A stretch of 64,000 nucleotides of DNA from contig JAFYOP010000004.1 of NCBI GenBank assembly GCA_017547885.1, positions 1 through 64,000 on the forward strand, given 5' to 3'. This DNA comes from Clostridia bacterium. GTDB taxonomy: Bacteria > Bacillota > Clostridia > Christensenellales > CAG-138. Shown here piece after piece: positions 23,499 to 32,528 of this stretch. Under the pieces are notes generated by a model. That model saw nothing but the letters and a program-made list of their open reading frames with translations, was not told where the DNA came from and searched no databases. Position 1 is the first letter of the stretch. Each line of letters begins with the position of its first letter. A program made the position numbers and the translations under genes.

Positions 23499-24839
23499 CT
23501 AATATTCTTCCCTGCCGGAATTATCCATATCCGCAAATCGTGCCATTTCGCCCAGCCATGCAAGCTTTACCGTGGCGGTGGGGCCGTTGCGGTGCTTGGC
23601 AACTATTACCTCGGTGGTGTTGTCGTCGCTCTGGTCGTATACCGCGGGGCGGTACAGCAGCATGATAACGTCTGCGTCCTGCTCTATGGCGCCGGATTCT
23701 CTCAGGTCCGCCATTACGGGGCGGTGATCCGAGCGCTGCTCGGGGCCGCGGGAAAGCTGGCTCAGCAGTATTACCGGAACGTTCAGCTCACGGGCCATTA
23801 TCTTGAGCTTTCGGGTGGTTTCGGATATTTCCAATACACGGTTGTCGTGCTTGCCTGAGGTCTGCATCAGCTGGAGGTAGTCTATTACTATCATGTCCAG
23901 CCCTGTGCGGGATTTCAGCCTGCGGCACTTGCTGCGTATCTCTGCCACGCCGCAGCCGGGGGAGTCGTCAATGTAGATATTAGCCTGGGAAAGAGGGTCA
24001 AGGGAGGTGGCTATCTTCACCAGGTCCATATCGGATATGGTTCCTGTGCGGACGGACTGCATGCTTACCCCGCTGTCAGAGCAGAGCATACGCTGTACCA
24101 GCTGCTCGCGGCTCATTTCCAGACTAAACAGGCATACTGTCTTTTTGCCCTTTATTGCAGCGTTCTGCGCAAGGTTCAGGGCAAATGCGGTCTTACCCAT
24201 GGAAGGGCGGCCGGCAACGATTACAAGATCGCTGGGCTGCAGGCCGGAGGTGAGCTCGTCCAGGTCACGGAAGCCGGTGGTGACGCCGGTAAGGGCGCCG
24301 TTGAGCTTCATCAGCTCGCCCACCCTGTTGTAGCAGGCCATGAGGGTCTCCCGGATGTGCACCATGGTATCCGAGGTTTTTTTCATGGATATGTTGAATA
24401 TGGCACGCTCTGCGTCGTCCAGTATCTGCTCAAGGGACTTTTCCCCGGAGAATGCGTCGGATGCTATGGAGGAGCTTGCTTCGATAAGCTGGCGCATTAC
24501 GCTGCGCTCTTCCACTATGCGGATATAGTGGGCGGCGTTGGCGGCGCTGGGCACAAAGAGGGAGAGCTCTGTAATGTACATTACCCCGCCTACGGCCGCA
24601 AGCTTGCCTGCCCTGTCCAGCGCGTCTATTACGGTAACGCTGTCAACAGCCTCGCCGCGCTCGTAAAGTGAGCGTATTGCGTCAAAAATATCCTGATGGC
24701 GGGCAAGGTAAAAGTCCTCGCCCCGCAGGGTCTCCATGGCCTGCTCCACCGCAGAGCGGGACAGCAGCATGCTGCCCAGTATGGATTTTTCCGCCTCTAT
24801 GCTATGGGGCGGTGTATTGGGGGTACGGACTTCTTCCAT
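23499..24839 (-). CDS. dnaB: Replicative DNA helicase
   Basis: 446 residues, full length. The N-terminal domain begins PPHSIEAEKSILGSML, and the RecA-like ATPase carries Walker A GRPSMGKTAFALN (about 207-219), Walker B LDMIVIDYLQLM and the arginine-finger region AKHRNGPTATVKLAW. It unwinds DNA at the replication fork as a hexamer. It follows rplI on the same strand, as in the yybS-gdpP-rplI-dnaB block of Bacillus. The ribosome-binding site is weak (AAAGG, 13 bases away). Confidence 0.97.
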   Translation of the reverse strand: MEEVRTPNTPPHSIEAEKSILGSMLLSRSAVEQAMETLRGEDFYLARHQDIFDAIRSLYERGEAVDSVTVIDALDRAGKLAAVGGVMYITELSLFVPSAANAAHYIRIVEERSVMRQLIEASSSIASDAFSGEKSLEQILDDAERAIFNISMKKTSDTMVHIRETLMACYNRVGELMKLNGALTGVTTGFRDLDELTSGLQPSDLVIVAGRPSMGKTAFALNLAQNAAIKGKKTVCLFSLEMSREQLVQRMLCSDSGVSMQSVRTGTISDMDLVKIATSLDPLSQANIYIDDSPGCGVAEIRSKCRRLKSRTGLDMIVIDYLQLMQTSGKHDNRVLEISETTRKLKIMARELNVPVILLSQLSRGPEQRSDHRPVMADLRESGAIEQDADVIMLLYRPAVYDQSDDNTTEVIVAKHRNGPTATVKLAWLGEMARFADMDNSGREEY

Positions 24840-24866
24840 TGCCTGTATTACCTTTCGTTTGAGTGC

Positions 24867-24892
24867 CGCAAAAGTCCAATGGGACTTTTGCG
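24867..24892. repeat. Isolated hairpin resembling stem 1 of the structured repeat
   Basis: CGCAAAAGTCC/GGACTTTTGCG is a perfect 11-bp stem with a four-base loop in the rplI-dnaB gap. It matches the first hairpin of repeat copies A and C but lacks the rest, so it may be a remnant or an independent attenuator. Confidence 0.6.
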
Positions 24893-24900
24893 AGGGTAGG

Positions 24901-25353
24901 TTACTTGCTTTCCAGGGGGAGTACTTCTACCTTGAAGTGGGTATCGGTCTGCTCATAAAGGTGAGCGGAGATCTCGGTGATGCCAAGGGACTTGATGGGC
25001 TCCTCCAGACGGATGCGCTTCTTATCCACGTCTATGTCATACTGTTCCTTCAGGGCTTCTGCGATTTCCGCTGCGCCGATGGAGCCGAACAGCTTGCCGC
25101 TGCCTGCCTTGGCGTACACCTTAACGGTAAGGCCCTTCATTTCGTCGGCCAAAGCTCTGGCATTCTGGCGGGCCACTTCCTTGCGGTGGGCGTCAGCGCT
25201 CTTCTTTACGTTTGCGGCGTGTATGTTGTTGGCGTCGGCAGCCACTGCAAGGCCCTGAGGGATCAGGTAGTTGCGTGCATATCCGTCGCTGGCGTTGATG
25301 ATCTCGCCGGCCTTGCCTTTGCCTTTTACGTCTTTGGTGAGCAATACTTTCAT
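24901..25353 (-). CDS. rplI: 50S ribosomal protein L9
   Basis: 150 residues, full length. The N-terminal domain reads [20 protein letters not shown] and [16 protein letters not shown], the L9 signature, followed by the long connecting helix and the C-terminal domain ending in [10 protein letters not shown]9 binds 23S rRNA domain V and affects frame maintenance. Its ATG overlaps the gdpP stop by one base (TAATG). Confidence 0.97.
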   Translation of the reverse strand: MKVLLTKDVKGKGKAGEIINASDGYARNYLIPQGLAVAADANNIHAANVKKSADAHRKEVARQNARALADEMKGLTVKVYAKAGSGKLFGSIGAAEIAEALKEQYDIDVDKKRIRLEEPIKSLGITEISAHLYEQTDTHFKVEVLPLESK

Positions 25354-27302
25354 TATTCTTTTGCCTCCTTTAAGTAGGTGTTTATACTGGCGGTCAGGCG
25401 GTTTATGGCCTGATCCATATTAACTTCGTGAAGCTGTGCCCCGGCGATGGACTGATGTCCGCCGCCGCCCAGCTTTTCAAGTATCAGCTGAACGCTTATC
25501 TGGCCGATACTTCGTCCGCTGATGTAGATAATATCTCCCCGTTCCGCAAGGACAAAGGCGGCCTCTATACCCTTTATGGATACCAGTTCATCCGCCGCCT
25601 GTGCGGCGATAAGGGTGCAGTGCTCTGTGGCTGCGGGACATACGGCAATTGCAATTCCCTGCTCCATTATGATGGCGGATTCCACCACCTTTGCTCTGTC
25701 GCGGTAGGTCTGCATGTCGTCCTGGAACATGAGCTTTACTGTTGCGCTGTCGGCGCCGTTGCGCCTTAGATAGCTGGCCGCTTCAAAGGTACGTGCGCCG
25801 GTGTTTGAGGAAAAGTGCTTGGTATCCATTGTGATGCCCGCAAGCAGTGCGCCGCATTCAAAGGCGGTGGGGCGTATGGCATCGTCAAAGTACTGGAGCA
25901 CCTCTGTCATCATTTCGCAGGTGGAGGAGGAGCCTGCCTCAAGGAAGTTGAGGGTGGGGTTCTGTATGGAGTCCACAGCCCTGCGGTGATGGTCTACCAC
26001 TACTATCTTGCTGGCCTTTTCCAGCAGGAAGGGGGCCAGCATGGAGGATACCCGCTGGGTATCCACTATCATAAGTATGGAGGAGGGGCGCAGCATGGAG
26101 GCTGCCTGATCCGGTGTGCGGAAGCAGTCCCTGTAAAGGGAGTTTGCCTTCATGGTTTCTACGGCGTTTTCTATGGCGGGGTTTGTTTCATCCAGCACGA
26201 AGAATGCCTGACGGTTCAGGGTTTTTGCACAGCGGATTATGGCGAGGGCTGCACCTACGCAGTCCATGTCCGGCATGGAGTGGCCCACGATAAATACACT
26301 GTCGGATGCCTGCATAAGCTGTCTGAGAGCCTCTGCAAAAAGGCGGGTCTTGACCCTTGAATTGCGGGTGGTGACCTGGCGCTTTCCGCCAAAGAAGGAG
26401 TATCCGCTGCCCCGCTTTATTACCGCCTGATCGCCGCCGCGGCCGAGGGCCAGCTGCATGGCGTTTCGGGCGGATTCGTCAGAGGCGGCAATGTGGTCCG
26501 CAACGCCCACGGATATGGAAAGGGTCACGGACTGGCCTGTGCCGGTATCTATTTCCCTTACGGCATCCAGCAGGGCAAAGCGCTGCTGCTCTATGTCCGC
26601 AAGATATTTGGCCTCAAATACAAAGATAAACTTGCTGTTGTCATAGCGGCGGTATACGCCGTTTATGGCGGAAACAAAGCTGCTTATCTTATCTTCAACA
26701 TCCGAAAGCACCGTGTTGCGGTGAAACTGGCGGTCTGTGAGCAGGTCGTCGTAATTATCCACCTGCACCAGGCCTATGGTGGGCATGTTTTCTTCGTAAA
26801 GGCGGGAATAGTGCAGGGCTTCTGTCCTGTCAAGCCAGTATTGGAAGGTGAGCCGCTTTTCGCTCTTTATGCGCTGGATGGGCATACTGATGAGCTGGAA
26901 GGAGCGGCCGTTGTAGTCTATGGACTGGGCCTGATTGGGGAAACGGGGGTCCATGTTGGGTATCAGGCGGCATATGTCGTTGCCGGAGTAGAGGGCGGAG
27001 AATGCATCGTTGGTCCAAACTATGCGGCCCTCCCCATCAAACAGCAGGCAGGGTATGGCGATGTTGGTTATTACATTGCCTGCGGTGGTGTCGTTTTCTC
27101 GGAATATCTCATTCATGGAGGTATTTACCGCTTTCTTGTAGGAAAGGGTGGAAATAAGCCCGCAGATGAAGGATATTATGCATACCGCAGTAATAAGCGA
27201 CAGCAGCCATGTGGGGTGGAAGTTCCTTATTCCAAGGAGAAGGCAGGCCAAAAGACCCGCTATAAACAGCGGAACAAAGGCAAGGTGCGGATTTCTGTCC
27301 AT
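25353..27302 (-). CDS. gdpP: Cyclic-di-AMP phosphodiesterase GdpP
   Basis: 649 residues, the usual length. Two N-terminal membrane segments (about 8-22 and 30-52), a PAS-like domain (about 80-140), a degenerate GGDEF domain (about 170-300), then DHH (about 335-490, with [16 protein letters not shown] and VDHHRRA) and DHHA1 (about 560-645, with [15 protein letters not shown]). It hydrolyses the second messenger c-di-AMP and so affects K+ and osmolyte balance. It lies 34 bp after the yybS-type gene and overlaps rplI by one base. Confidence 0.95.
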   Translation of the reverse strand: MDRNPHLAFVPLFIAGLLACLLLGIRNFHPTWLLSLITAVCIISFICGLISTLSYKKAVNTSMNEIFRENDTTAGNVITNIAIPCLLFDGEGRIVWTNDAFSALYSGNDICRLIPNMDPRFPNQAQSIDYNGRSFQLISMPIQRIKSEKRLTFQYWLDRTEALHYSRLYEENMPTIGLVQVDNYDDLLTDRQFHRNTVLSDVEDKISSFVSAINGVYRRYDNSKFIFVFEAKYLADIEQQRFALLDAVREIDTGTGQSVTLSISVGVADHIAASDESARNAMQLALGRGGDQAVIKRGSGYSFFGGKRQVTTRNSRVKTRLFAEALRQLMQASDSVFIVGHSMPDMDCVGAALAIIRCAKTLNRQAFFVLDETNPAIENAVETMKANSLYRDCFRTPDQAASMLRPSSILMIVDTQRVSSMLAPFLLEKASKIVVVDHHRRAVDSIQNPTLNFLEAGSSSTCEMMTEVLQYFDDAIRPTAFECGALLAGITMDTKHFSSNTGARTFEAASYLRRNGADSATVKLMFQDDMQTYRDRAKVVESAIIMEQGIAIAVCPAATEHCTLIAAQAADELVSIKGIEAAFVLAERGDIIYISGRSIGQISVQLILEKLGGGGHQSIAGAQLHEVNMDQAINRLTASINTYLKEAKE

Positions 27303-27336
27303 ATTTTATCCCCCCAATAATAATGCGAGAAGTTTG

Positions 27337-28284
27337 TTATTTTATCTTGTCGGCGCGGCGGCGTATACCCAGCAGCCTGTCTGCAAGGCCCATTAGGCAA
27401 AGGCCGTACAGGCTGTATGGGAAAAGCAGTATCATCATTACGGCGCTTGCTATGATAAGACCCCGGCCGCGGCGCCTTGTCTTGATGGAAAACACAAGAA
27501 AACATATACCCATGAGGGAATAGGGACCTATAACTATCAGGCAGATGGCCATCATAATGGCGGAAACGTTATTTATGCTGGTAAAGGAAATTATCAGCGC
27601 GCCCGCCACCAGTATAAGTGAGCCTTTGTGGAAGGAACGGGAAAGCTGCCACCTGTGGAAGGGGGCCATTTCCTTAAGGTCCGTTTTAATTTTTCTGCAC
27701 AGACCCTTTGCGATTATAACGTTCAGCAGGCCGGCTGCCATGGAGGTGCCAACTATACTTATCACCGCTATATCCGGAGCGCAGCGCTTAAAGTATGCGG
27801 CAATGTATTGAAGCTGCTCCAATCCTGCGCTGTCAAGGCCCAGCTCTGCGCCGCTTTGTACCATCGCATCTGCAAAGTAGGCTGCAAATTCGGTGTAGTG
27901 GGCAAAGGGATCACCCAGCTCTATAAGGGGCATGAGGCAGGTTGCGCAGTATTGGCTGATGGCGGCGGCAAAGGCGCAGAAAGCCACAGCAGAGCGGTAG
28001 GGGTCTTTGTTTTTAAAGATATAGGTGATGATAAAGCTCTGACTCAGCAGCATTGCGGCGTAGCCTATGCAGTTGGCAAGGCCAAAGGCGGAGGTTTGGC
28101 CGAATATGACGCCGCAGGCAGCGGCAGAGGCTATCCCTAAGGCGCCGTAGCCCCATGCGGTGCCGATAAAGCCGAACAGTGCGGGGAATATCATAAGAAT
28201 CAGGGGGAGTATGCCGATGGATACTCCGGCAGCAAGGCCGGCTATGACGGAAAGCAGCCCCTGTTTCGCGGTAAGCTTGTTCAA
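27337..28284 (-). CDS. YybS-like polytopic membrane protein (DUF2232)
   Basis: 315 residues with about eight hydrophobic segments and few charged residues. The start is a TTG with AGGAGG ten bases upstream. Position directly before gdpP-rplI-dnaB is that of Bacillus yybS, a DUF2232 membrane protein of undefined role. Sequence features such as PALFGFIGTAWGYGALGIASAA and the last-third RGLIIASAVMMILLFPYSLYGL are compatible, but the call leans on gene order. Confidence 0.75.
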   Translation of the reverse strand: MNKLTAKQGLLSVIAGLAAGVSIGILPLILMIFPALFGFIGTAWGYGALGIASAAACGVIFGQTSAFGLANCIGYAAMLLSQSFIITYIFKNKDPYRSAVAFCAFAAAISQYCATCLMPLIELGDPFAHYTEFAAYFADAMVQSGAELGLDSAGLEQLQYIAAYFKRCAPDIAVISIVGTSMAAGLLNVIIAKGLCRKIKTDLKEMAPFHRWQLSRSFHKGSLILVAGALIISFTSINNVSAIMMAICLIVIGPYSLMGICFLVFSIKTRRRGRGLIIASAVMMILLFPYSLYGLCLMGLADRLLGIRRRADKIK

Positions 28285-28355
28285 GTAAAAATGCCTCCTT
28301 GGCGGGTGTATATTCGTATAGATATTTTATTATACAACCAATTCCGTTTTTTAAC

Positions 28356-28381
28356 AATAAAAAAGCCCCCGAAGGGGCTTT
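28356..28381 (-). terminator. Terminator of the serpin gene
   Basis: Eight-base-pair stem AAAGCCCC/GGGGCTTT with a CGAA tetraloop, followed by TTTTTATTG on the minus strand. Confidence 0.85.
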
Positions 28382-28393
28382 GTGATGATGCTG

Positions 28394-29626
28394 TTATGCG
28401 GGCATATCGTATGTGCCCAGGAACAAGGGAAGGCCGGTTTCCGTTTCCACCACGGCGTAGAGGAAGGGGCGGTCAAAGAAAATCTCGGTGGGGATTTCCA
28501 TGGAGGCTTCTTCCGCTGCTGCCGCTTCGGTTACGGCGGCGGCCTCTGTGCCCTCTTCGTCCACGATTATCTTTACCTTCTGATATACCTCGGAAAGGTA
28601 CAGCTCCCCGTTGGGGCCGCTGCCCATGGGGATAAAGTTTGCAAGCTCTGGGTCAAAGGCAGAGCTGAGGCCAAGGGCGATAAGGTCTTCCGTAAAGGAG
28701 CGGTCGTATTCAAAATCGAACTTGGGCAGCCTGAGATGTGCAAGCTCCTCCTTTGCGGCATTGACGGCGCTCAGCAGCTTTTCTCCTGTGAGGGAGGAAA
28801 CGTAGTCTGACAAATCCCCATCCGGCAGCAGGGCGATAAAGGCCAGCTTTTCATCTTTATAGGGCAGCAGTATTCCGCTCGCGTCGTCTGTTTTGATATA
28901 GTTCAGATAGCCGTCCATGCTCATGAATTGGGTCTGCATTTCTTCGCCCTCTGCCGTGGTGAAGGTGCTTTCGTGGGTGCGCCAGCCTTCAAAGGGGCGC
29001 TGCCATTTGGCCTTCATGTAAAGGGCGTTCAGCAGCACCAGCATGGTATCCTCGGAATAAGGCTTATCATGCAGGGTGGGGATAAGGCCTTTTGTTTTGC
29101 TGTTTACCCAGTTGTTTATGGCCTGCATGTCCGCCTTTGAGGAAAGGTCCGCCATAAATACGTCGGATTCCATATAGGTGACTATGGCGCGAAGATAGTC
29201 TTCGTTTATCCGGGCGGAATCGTCGCACCAGGCGGAGCAGGCAAGGGCAAGCTCTGTGCCGCCGCCGATTTTATCGAGGGAATCCATAAGGGTGCGGCAG
29301 ATGAGGTTTGTATAGTACATATCCGCTCCCATCACCTGCTCAAAGGCGGCCATGGTATCCCCATCTGCGCCGTTCATTGCCATGGCAAGGCAGATGTATG
29401 CGGACAGGGGAGAGATGACGGGGTTTGGCTCTTGCTGCATTGCGCCGCTCAATAGCTTTGCCCCAAGGTCGCCAACGGGGGAAAAGTCACCTGCGGCCTC
29501 TGCGGTAACGTCCAGCGGGGTTATTTTGTCGCCGGTGAGTATATGGGCGCGGATGGTATTGTGGGCACAGCCCGTGAGCATCATAATGCACATCAGCAGG
29601 GCAGTAATGCGGATAAAGCGCTTCAT
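28394..29626 (-). CDS. Secreted lipoprotein serpin (serine protease inhibitor)
   Basis: 410 residues. A lipoprotein signal ends at LTGC (C about 20). The serpin fold is evident: NPVISPLSAYICLAMAMNGADGDT, the NNWVNSKTKGLIPTL breach-region block, VLLNALYMKAKWQRPFE, and the C-terminal DRPFLYAVVETETGLPLFLGTYDMP. The hinge of the reactive-centre loop reads EEGTEAAAVTEAAAAEE (about 357-373), the small-residue pattern of inhibitory serpins. Counting from the hinge puts P1 at or next to Glu, with Ala and Ser beyond. It would trap serine or cysteine proteases outside the cell, perhaps host or community enzymes. GGAG precedes the ATG. Confidence 0.92.
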   Translation of the reverse strand: MKRFIRITALLMCIMMLTGCAHNTIRAHILTGDKITPLDVTAEAAGDFSPVGDLGAKLLSGAMQQEPNPVISPLSAYICLAMAMNGADGDTMAAFEQVMGADMYYTNLICRTLMDSLDKIGGGTELALACSAWCDDSARINEDYLRAIVTYMESDVFMADLSSKADMQAINNWVNSKTKGLIPTLHDKPYSEDTMLVLLNALYMKAKWQRPFEGWRTHESTFTTAEGEEMQTQFMSMDGYLNYIKTDDASGILLPYKDEKLAFIALLPDGDLSDYVSSLTGEKLLSAVNAAKEELAHLRLPKFDFEYDRSFTEDLIALGLSSAFDPELANFIPMGSGPNGELYLSEVYQKVKIIVDEEGTEAAAVTEAAAAEEASMEIPTEIFFDRPFLYAVVETETGLPLFLGTYDMPA

Positions 29627-29809
29627 TGTATCTTCTCCTTTGGTAAAAGGTTCTTTGCTTATTATAACGTGACAAAGAGGTAAAAGGTTGCAAATGGCAA
29701 AGTGTTAATATATTTTTTACCTGTTCAAGCTATGTGCGGAATGATACAATAAAAATGGAAAAGGATGGGCTGTTTGGAATTTTATAAAGTGAAGGGAGAG
29801 ACCGCCGCA

Positions 29810-30766
29810 GTGAAAATAGTTGTGCTGGATGGATATGCCGAAAACCCCGGCGACCTTTCATGGGAAAAGCTGGAGGAGCTGGGCGAACTGACCGTATACG
29901 ACAGGACCCCGGCAGATAAGATAGCAGAGCGCATAGGCGATGCGGAGATAGTGTATACCAACAAGACCCCCATCACAAGGGAAACTATGGATGCCTGTCC
30001 CAATATAAAATTCATAAGCGTACTGGCCACCGGATACAACATTGTGGACTATGCTGCCGCAAAGGAAAAGGGCATACCTGTTACCAACGTGCCCACCTAC
30101 GGCACCGCGGCTGTTGCTCAGTTTGCCATAGCTCTGCTCCTTGAGGTGTGCCATCATGTGGCACATCACGACAGAGCTGTACACCAGGGCAGGTGGGAAA
30201 GCAACCCAGACTGGTGCTTCTGGGATTATCCCCTTATCGAGCTTGCGGACAAGACCATGGGCATAATAGGCCTGGGCAGAATAGGCCAGGCCACCGGCCG
30301 CATTGCAAGGGCTTTGGGCATGAGGGTAATAGCCAGGGAGAGCTCCCCCACGGCCGCAGGGGCAGAGATAGCCGAGTATGTGGACCTTGATACCCTCCTT
30401 GCGGAATCCGACGTGGTGGTGCTCCATTGCCCCCTGTTCCCGGAAACTCAGGGCATCATAAATAAAGAAACCATCGCCAAGATGAAGGATGGTGTAATAA
30501 TCATAAACAACAGCCGCGGTCCTCTGGTGGTGGAGCAGGACCTTGCGGACGCACTGAACAGCGGCAAGGTATACGCCGCCGGACTGGACGTGGTATCCAC
30601 CGAGCCAATAAACGGGGATAACCCTCTGCTTACCGCAAAGAACTGCATAATAACCCCCCACATAAGCTGGGCCCCAAAAGAGAGCCGTATGCGCATTATG
30701 GATGTGGCGGCACAGAACCTCAGGGCGTTTCTGGAAGGCAGCCCTATAAATGTAGTAAATAAATGA
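29810..30766 (+). CDS. D-2-hydroxyacid dehydrogenase (glycerate/hydroxypyruvate reductase type)
   Basis: 318 residues from the GTG at 29810, where AAGGGAGAG lies upstream and the protein starts MKIVVLDGYAENPGDLSW as in HprA-type enzymes; the open frame begins 15 codons earlier. The NAD-binding motif GIIGLGRIGQATGR, the arginine of NNSRGPLVVEQDLADAL, the Glu region (VVSTEPINGDNPLL) and the catalytic His in ITPHISWA are present. These enzymes interconvert hydroxypyruvate (or glyoxylate) and D-glycerate. It is followed 22 bp later by a glycerate kinase, which supports this substrate. Confidence 0.9.
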   Translation: MKIVVLDGYAENPGDLSWEKLEELGELTVYDRTPADKIAERIGDAEIVYTNKTPITRETMDACPNIKFISVLATGYNIVDYAAAKEKGIPVTNVPTYGTAAVAQFAIALLLEVCHHVAHHDRAVHQGRWESNPDWCFWDYPLIELADKTMGIIGLGRIGQATGRIARALGMRVIARESSPTAAGAEIAEYVDLDTLLAESDVVVLHCPLFPETQGIINKETIAKMKDGVIIINNSRGPLVVEQDLADALNSGKVYAAGLDVVSTEPINGDNPLLTAKNCIITPHISWAPKESRMRIMDVAAQNLRAFLEGSPINVVNK

Positions 30767-30787
30767 ACCGAAAGGTAAAGTGTAAAT

Positions 30788-32017
30788 ATGAGCATCAGAA
30801 ACGACGCGAATTTTATAATTGAAAGAGCAATAACCTCCGCAATGCCGGATGAAGCGGTACGCAAGGCACTGGCAGCTGTGGAACTGCCGGATAAGGTATA
30901 TCTGGTGGCCATAGGTAAGGCAGGCGCCCAAATGGCAAAGGCCGCATATGCACAGCTTGGCGATAAGATACAGCAGGGCATTGCAATAACCAAATATGAC
31001 CACTCTGATGGCGACATAGGACCCATAAAGGTATACGAGGCGGGCCATCCCGTTCTGGATGAAAACTCCGTAAAGGCCACCGACCAGGTGCTCAATATGG
31101 TGAAGGGCCTCAGTGAGAAGGATACCGTGGTATTCTTAGTATCCGGCGGCGGCTCCGCGTTGTTTGAGAGCCCCCTTGTGAGCCTTGAGGAGCTGCAGGA
31201 TATCAATAAGCAGCTGCTGGCTTGCGGTGCGGACATAGTTGAAATGAACACCATCCGCAAGCGCCTTTCCGCAGTAAAGGGCGGAAAGTTTGCCGCGGCC
31301 TGTGCCCCTGCAAGAATAGTGTCGGTTATCCTGTCCGATATAATCGGCGACCCTCTGGATATGATAGCATCCGGCCCCGCGTATCCCGATGCATCCACCT
31401 GTGAGGATGCCATAGCAATAGTTGAAAAGTATGATCTTGACCTGTCTGTGGATGCTCTGGAGCTGCTGCATCAGGAGACCCCTGACAAGCTGGACAATGT
31501 GGAAACTTATGTTACCGGCAGCGTACGTCAGCTGTGCGCCGCCGCATCCGAGGCCGCACAGGAGCTGGGCTATAAGCCTGTGGTGCTTACCGCAAGCCTT
31601 TGCTGCGAGGCAAAGGATGCGGGCAGCTTCCTTGCTTCCATTGCCCAGTTTCATAAGGATACCGATGAGTCTCTTGCCTTTATAGCGGGCGGCGAAACTG
31701 TTGTTCGCCTTACCGGCGAAGGCCTTGGCGGACGCAATCAGGAGCTTGCGCTTTCCGCTGCCTGCGGTATTGCAGGCCTTGAAAACACCGCCGTGTTCTC
31801 CGTGGGCTCAGATGGCACCGACGGCCCCACCGACGCAGCCGGCGGCTATGTGGACGGAGACACCGCCCCCGCTCTTGAAAAGCTCGGCGTATCCATACCC
31901 GCTGTGCTAAGGGCCAACGATTCTTACTATGCCCTCAGGAATGTGGACGGATTGGTAATTACCGGCCCCACCGGCACCAATGTAAACGACGTGTGCTGCC
32001 TGCTGATAAAGCGGTAG
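30788..32017 (+). CDS. Glycerate 2-kinase, MOFRL family
   Basis: 409 residues of the type found in Thermotoga GckA and TtuD. The N-terminal DUF4147 domain shows GKAGAQMAKAAY, VYEAGHPVLDENSV and FLVSGGGSALFESP; the C-terminal MOFRL domain shows AGGETVVRLTGEGLGGRNQELALSAA and SVGSDGTDGPTDAAGG. It phosphorylates D-glycerate, most often to 2-phosphoglycerate, feeding glycolysis. With the upstream reductase it forms a serine/hydroxypyruvate to glycolysis route. Confidence 0.93.
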   Translation: MSIRNDANFIIERAITSAMPDEAVRKALAAVELPDKVYLVAIGKAGAQMAKAAYAQLGDKIQQGIAITKYDHSDGDIGPIKVYEAGHPVLDENSVKATDQVLNMVKGLSEKDTVVFLVSGGGSALFESPLVSLEELQDINKQLLACGADIVEMNTIRKRLSAVKGGKFAAACAPARIVSVILSDIIGDPLDMIASGPAYPDASTCEDAIAIVEKYDLDLSVDALELLHQETPDKLDNVETYVTGSVRQLCAAASEAAQELGYKPVVLTASLCCEAKDAGSFLASIAQFHKDTDESLAFIAGGETVVRLTGEGLGGRNQELALSAACGIAGLENTAVFSVGSDGTDGPTDAAGGYVDGDTAPALEKLGVSIPAVLRANDSYYALRNVDGLVITGPTGTNVNDVCCLLIKR

Positions 32018-32040
32018 CGACGGAGTGAAACGGAGAGATA

Positions 32041-32355
32041 ATGGGCAAATACAAAAGAGAACTTATCGTCGCGTTGATGCAGCTGGCCATATTCTGGCTG
32101 CTGCCCCTCGCAATGCTGAAGGTGAGCCCCATGTCTGCGGTACTTATCATGCTGATGTGTACTCTTGTGCTTGCGGTGTATGCTGCCAGGCTCTCAAAAA
32201 ATAATATAAAGTATGTTTTGCCGCTTTTTGCGGCGGTAATGTTTTTGCCCACCGTGCCTGTGTATTATAATTCATCTGCCCTGATACATGCTCTATGGTA
32301 TTTTGTGTCATCCGCGGCGGGTATGGCAGCGGGCATGCTCAGCAAAAAAATATAG
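32041..32355 (+). CDS. Small polytopic membrane protein of unknown function
   Basis: 104 residues with about four hydrophobic segments (11-26, 30-47, 58-75 and 83-99) and a basic N-terminus MGKYKREL. GGAG is seven bases before the ATG. It lies 23 bp after the glycerate kinase and before a terminator, so it belongs to that operon. No family is recognised; a role in glycerate uptake is only a guess. Confidence 0.65.
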   Translation: MGKYKRELIVALMQLAIFWLLPLAMLKVSPMSAVLIMLMCTLVLAVYAARLSKNNIKYVLPLFAAVMFLPTVPVYYNSSALIHALWYFVSSAAGMAAGMLSKKI

Positions 32356-32361
32356 CAGAAT

Positions 32362-32390
32362 AGGGACGGATCAGCCTTGCCGTCCCTTTT
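32362..32390 (+). terminator. Terminator of the glycerate operon
   Basis: Eight-base-pair stem AGGGACGG/CCGTCCCT, ten-base loop, then TTTT. Confidence 0.8.
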
Positions 32391-32528
32391 ACAATATATT
32401 GTAAAAATATATGGATTTCACCCTTGCTTTTCGGTGCATATGCTTCATAAGTGTGCTATACTATATTCACAACACATTTGTTCATCACACATTTCCGGCT
32501 TTCACTAATTCATTTCACGGAGGAGTTT

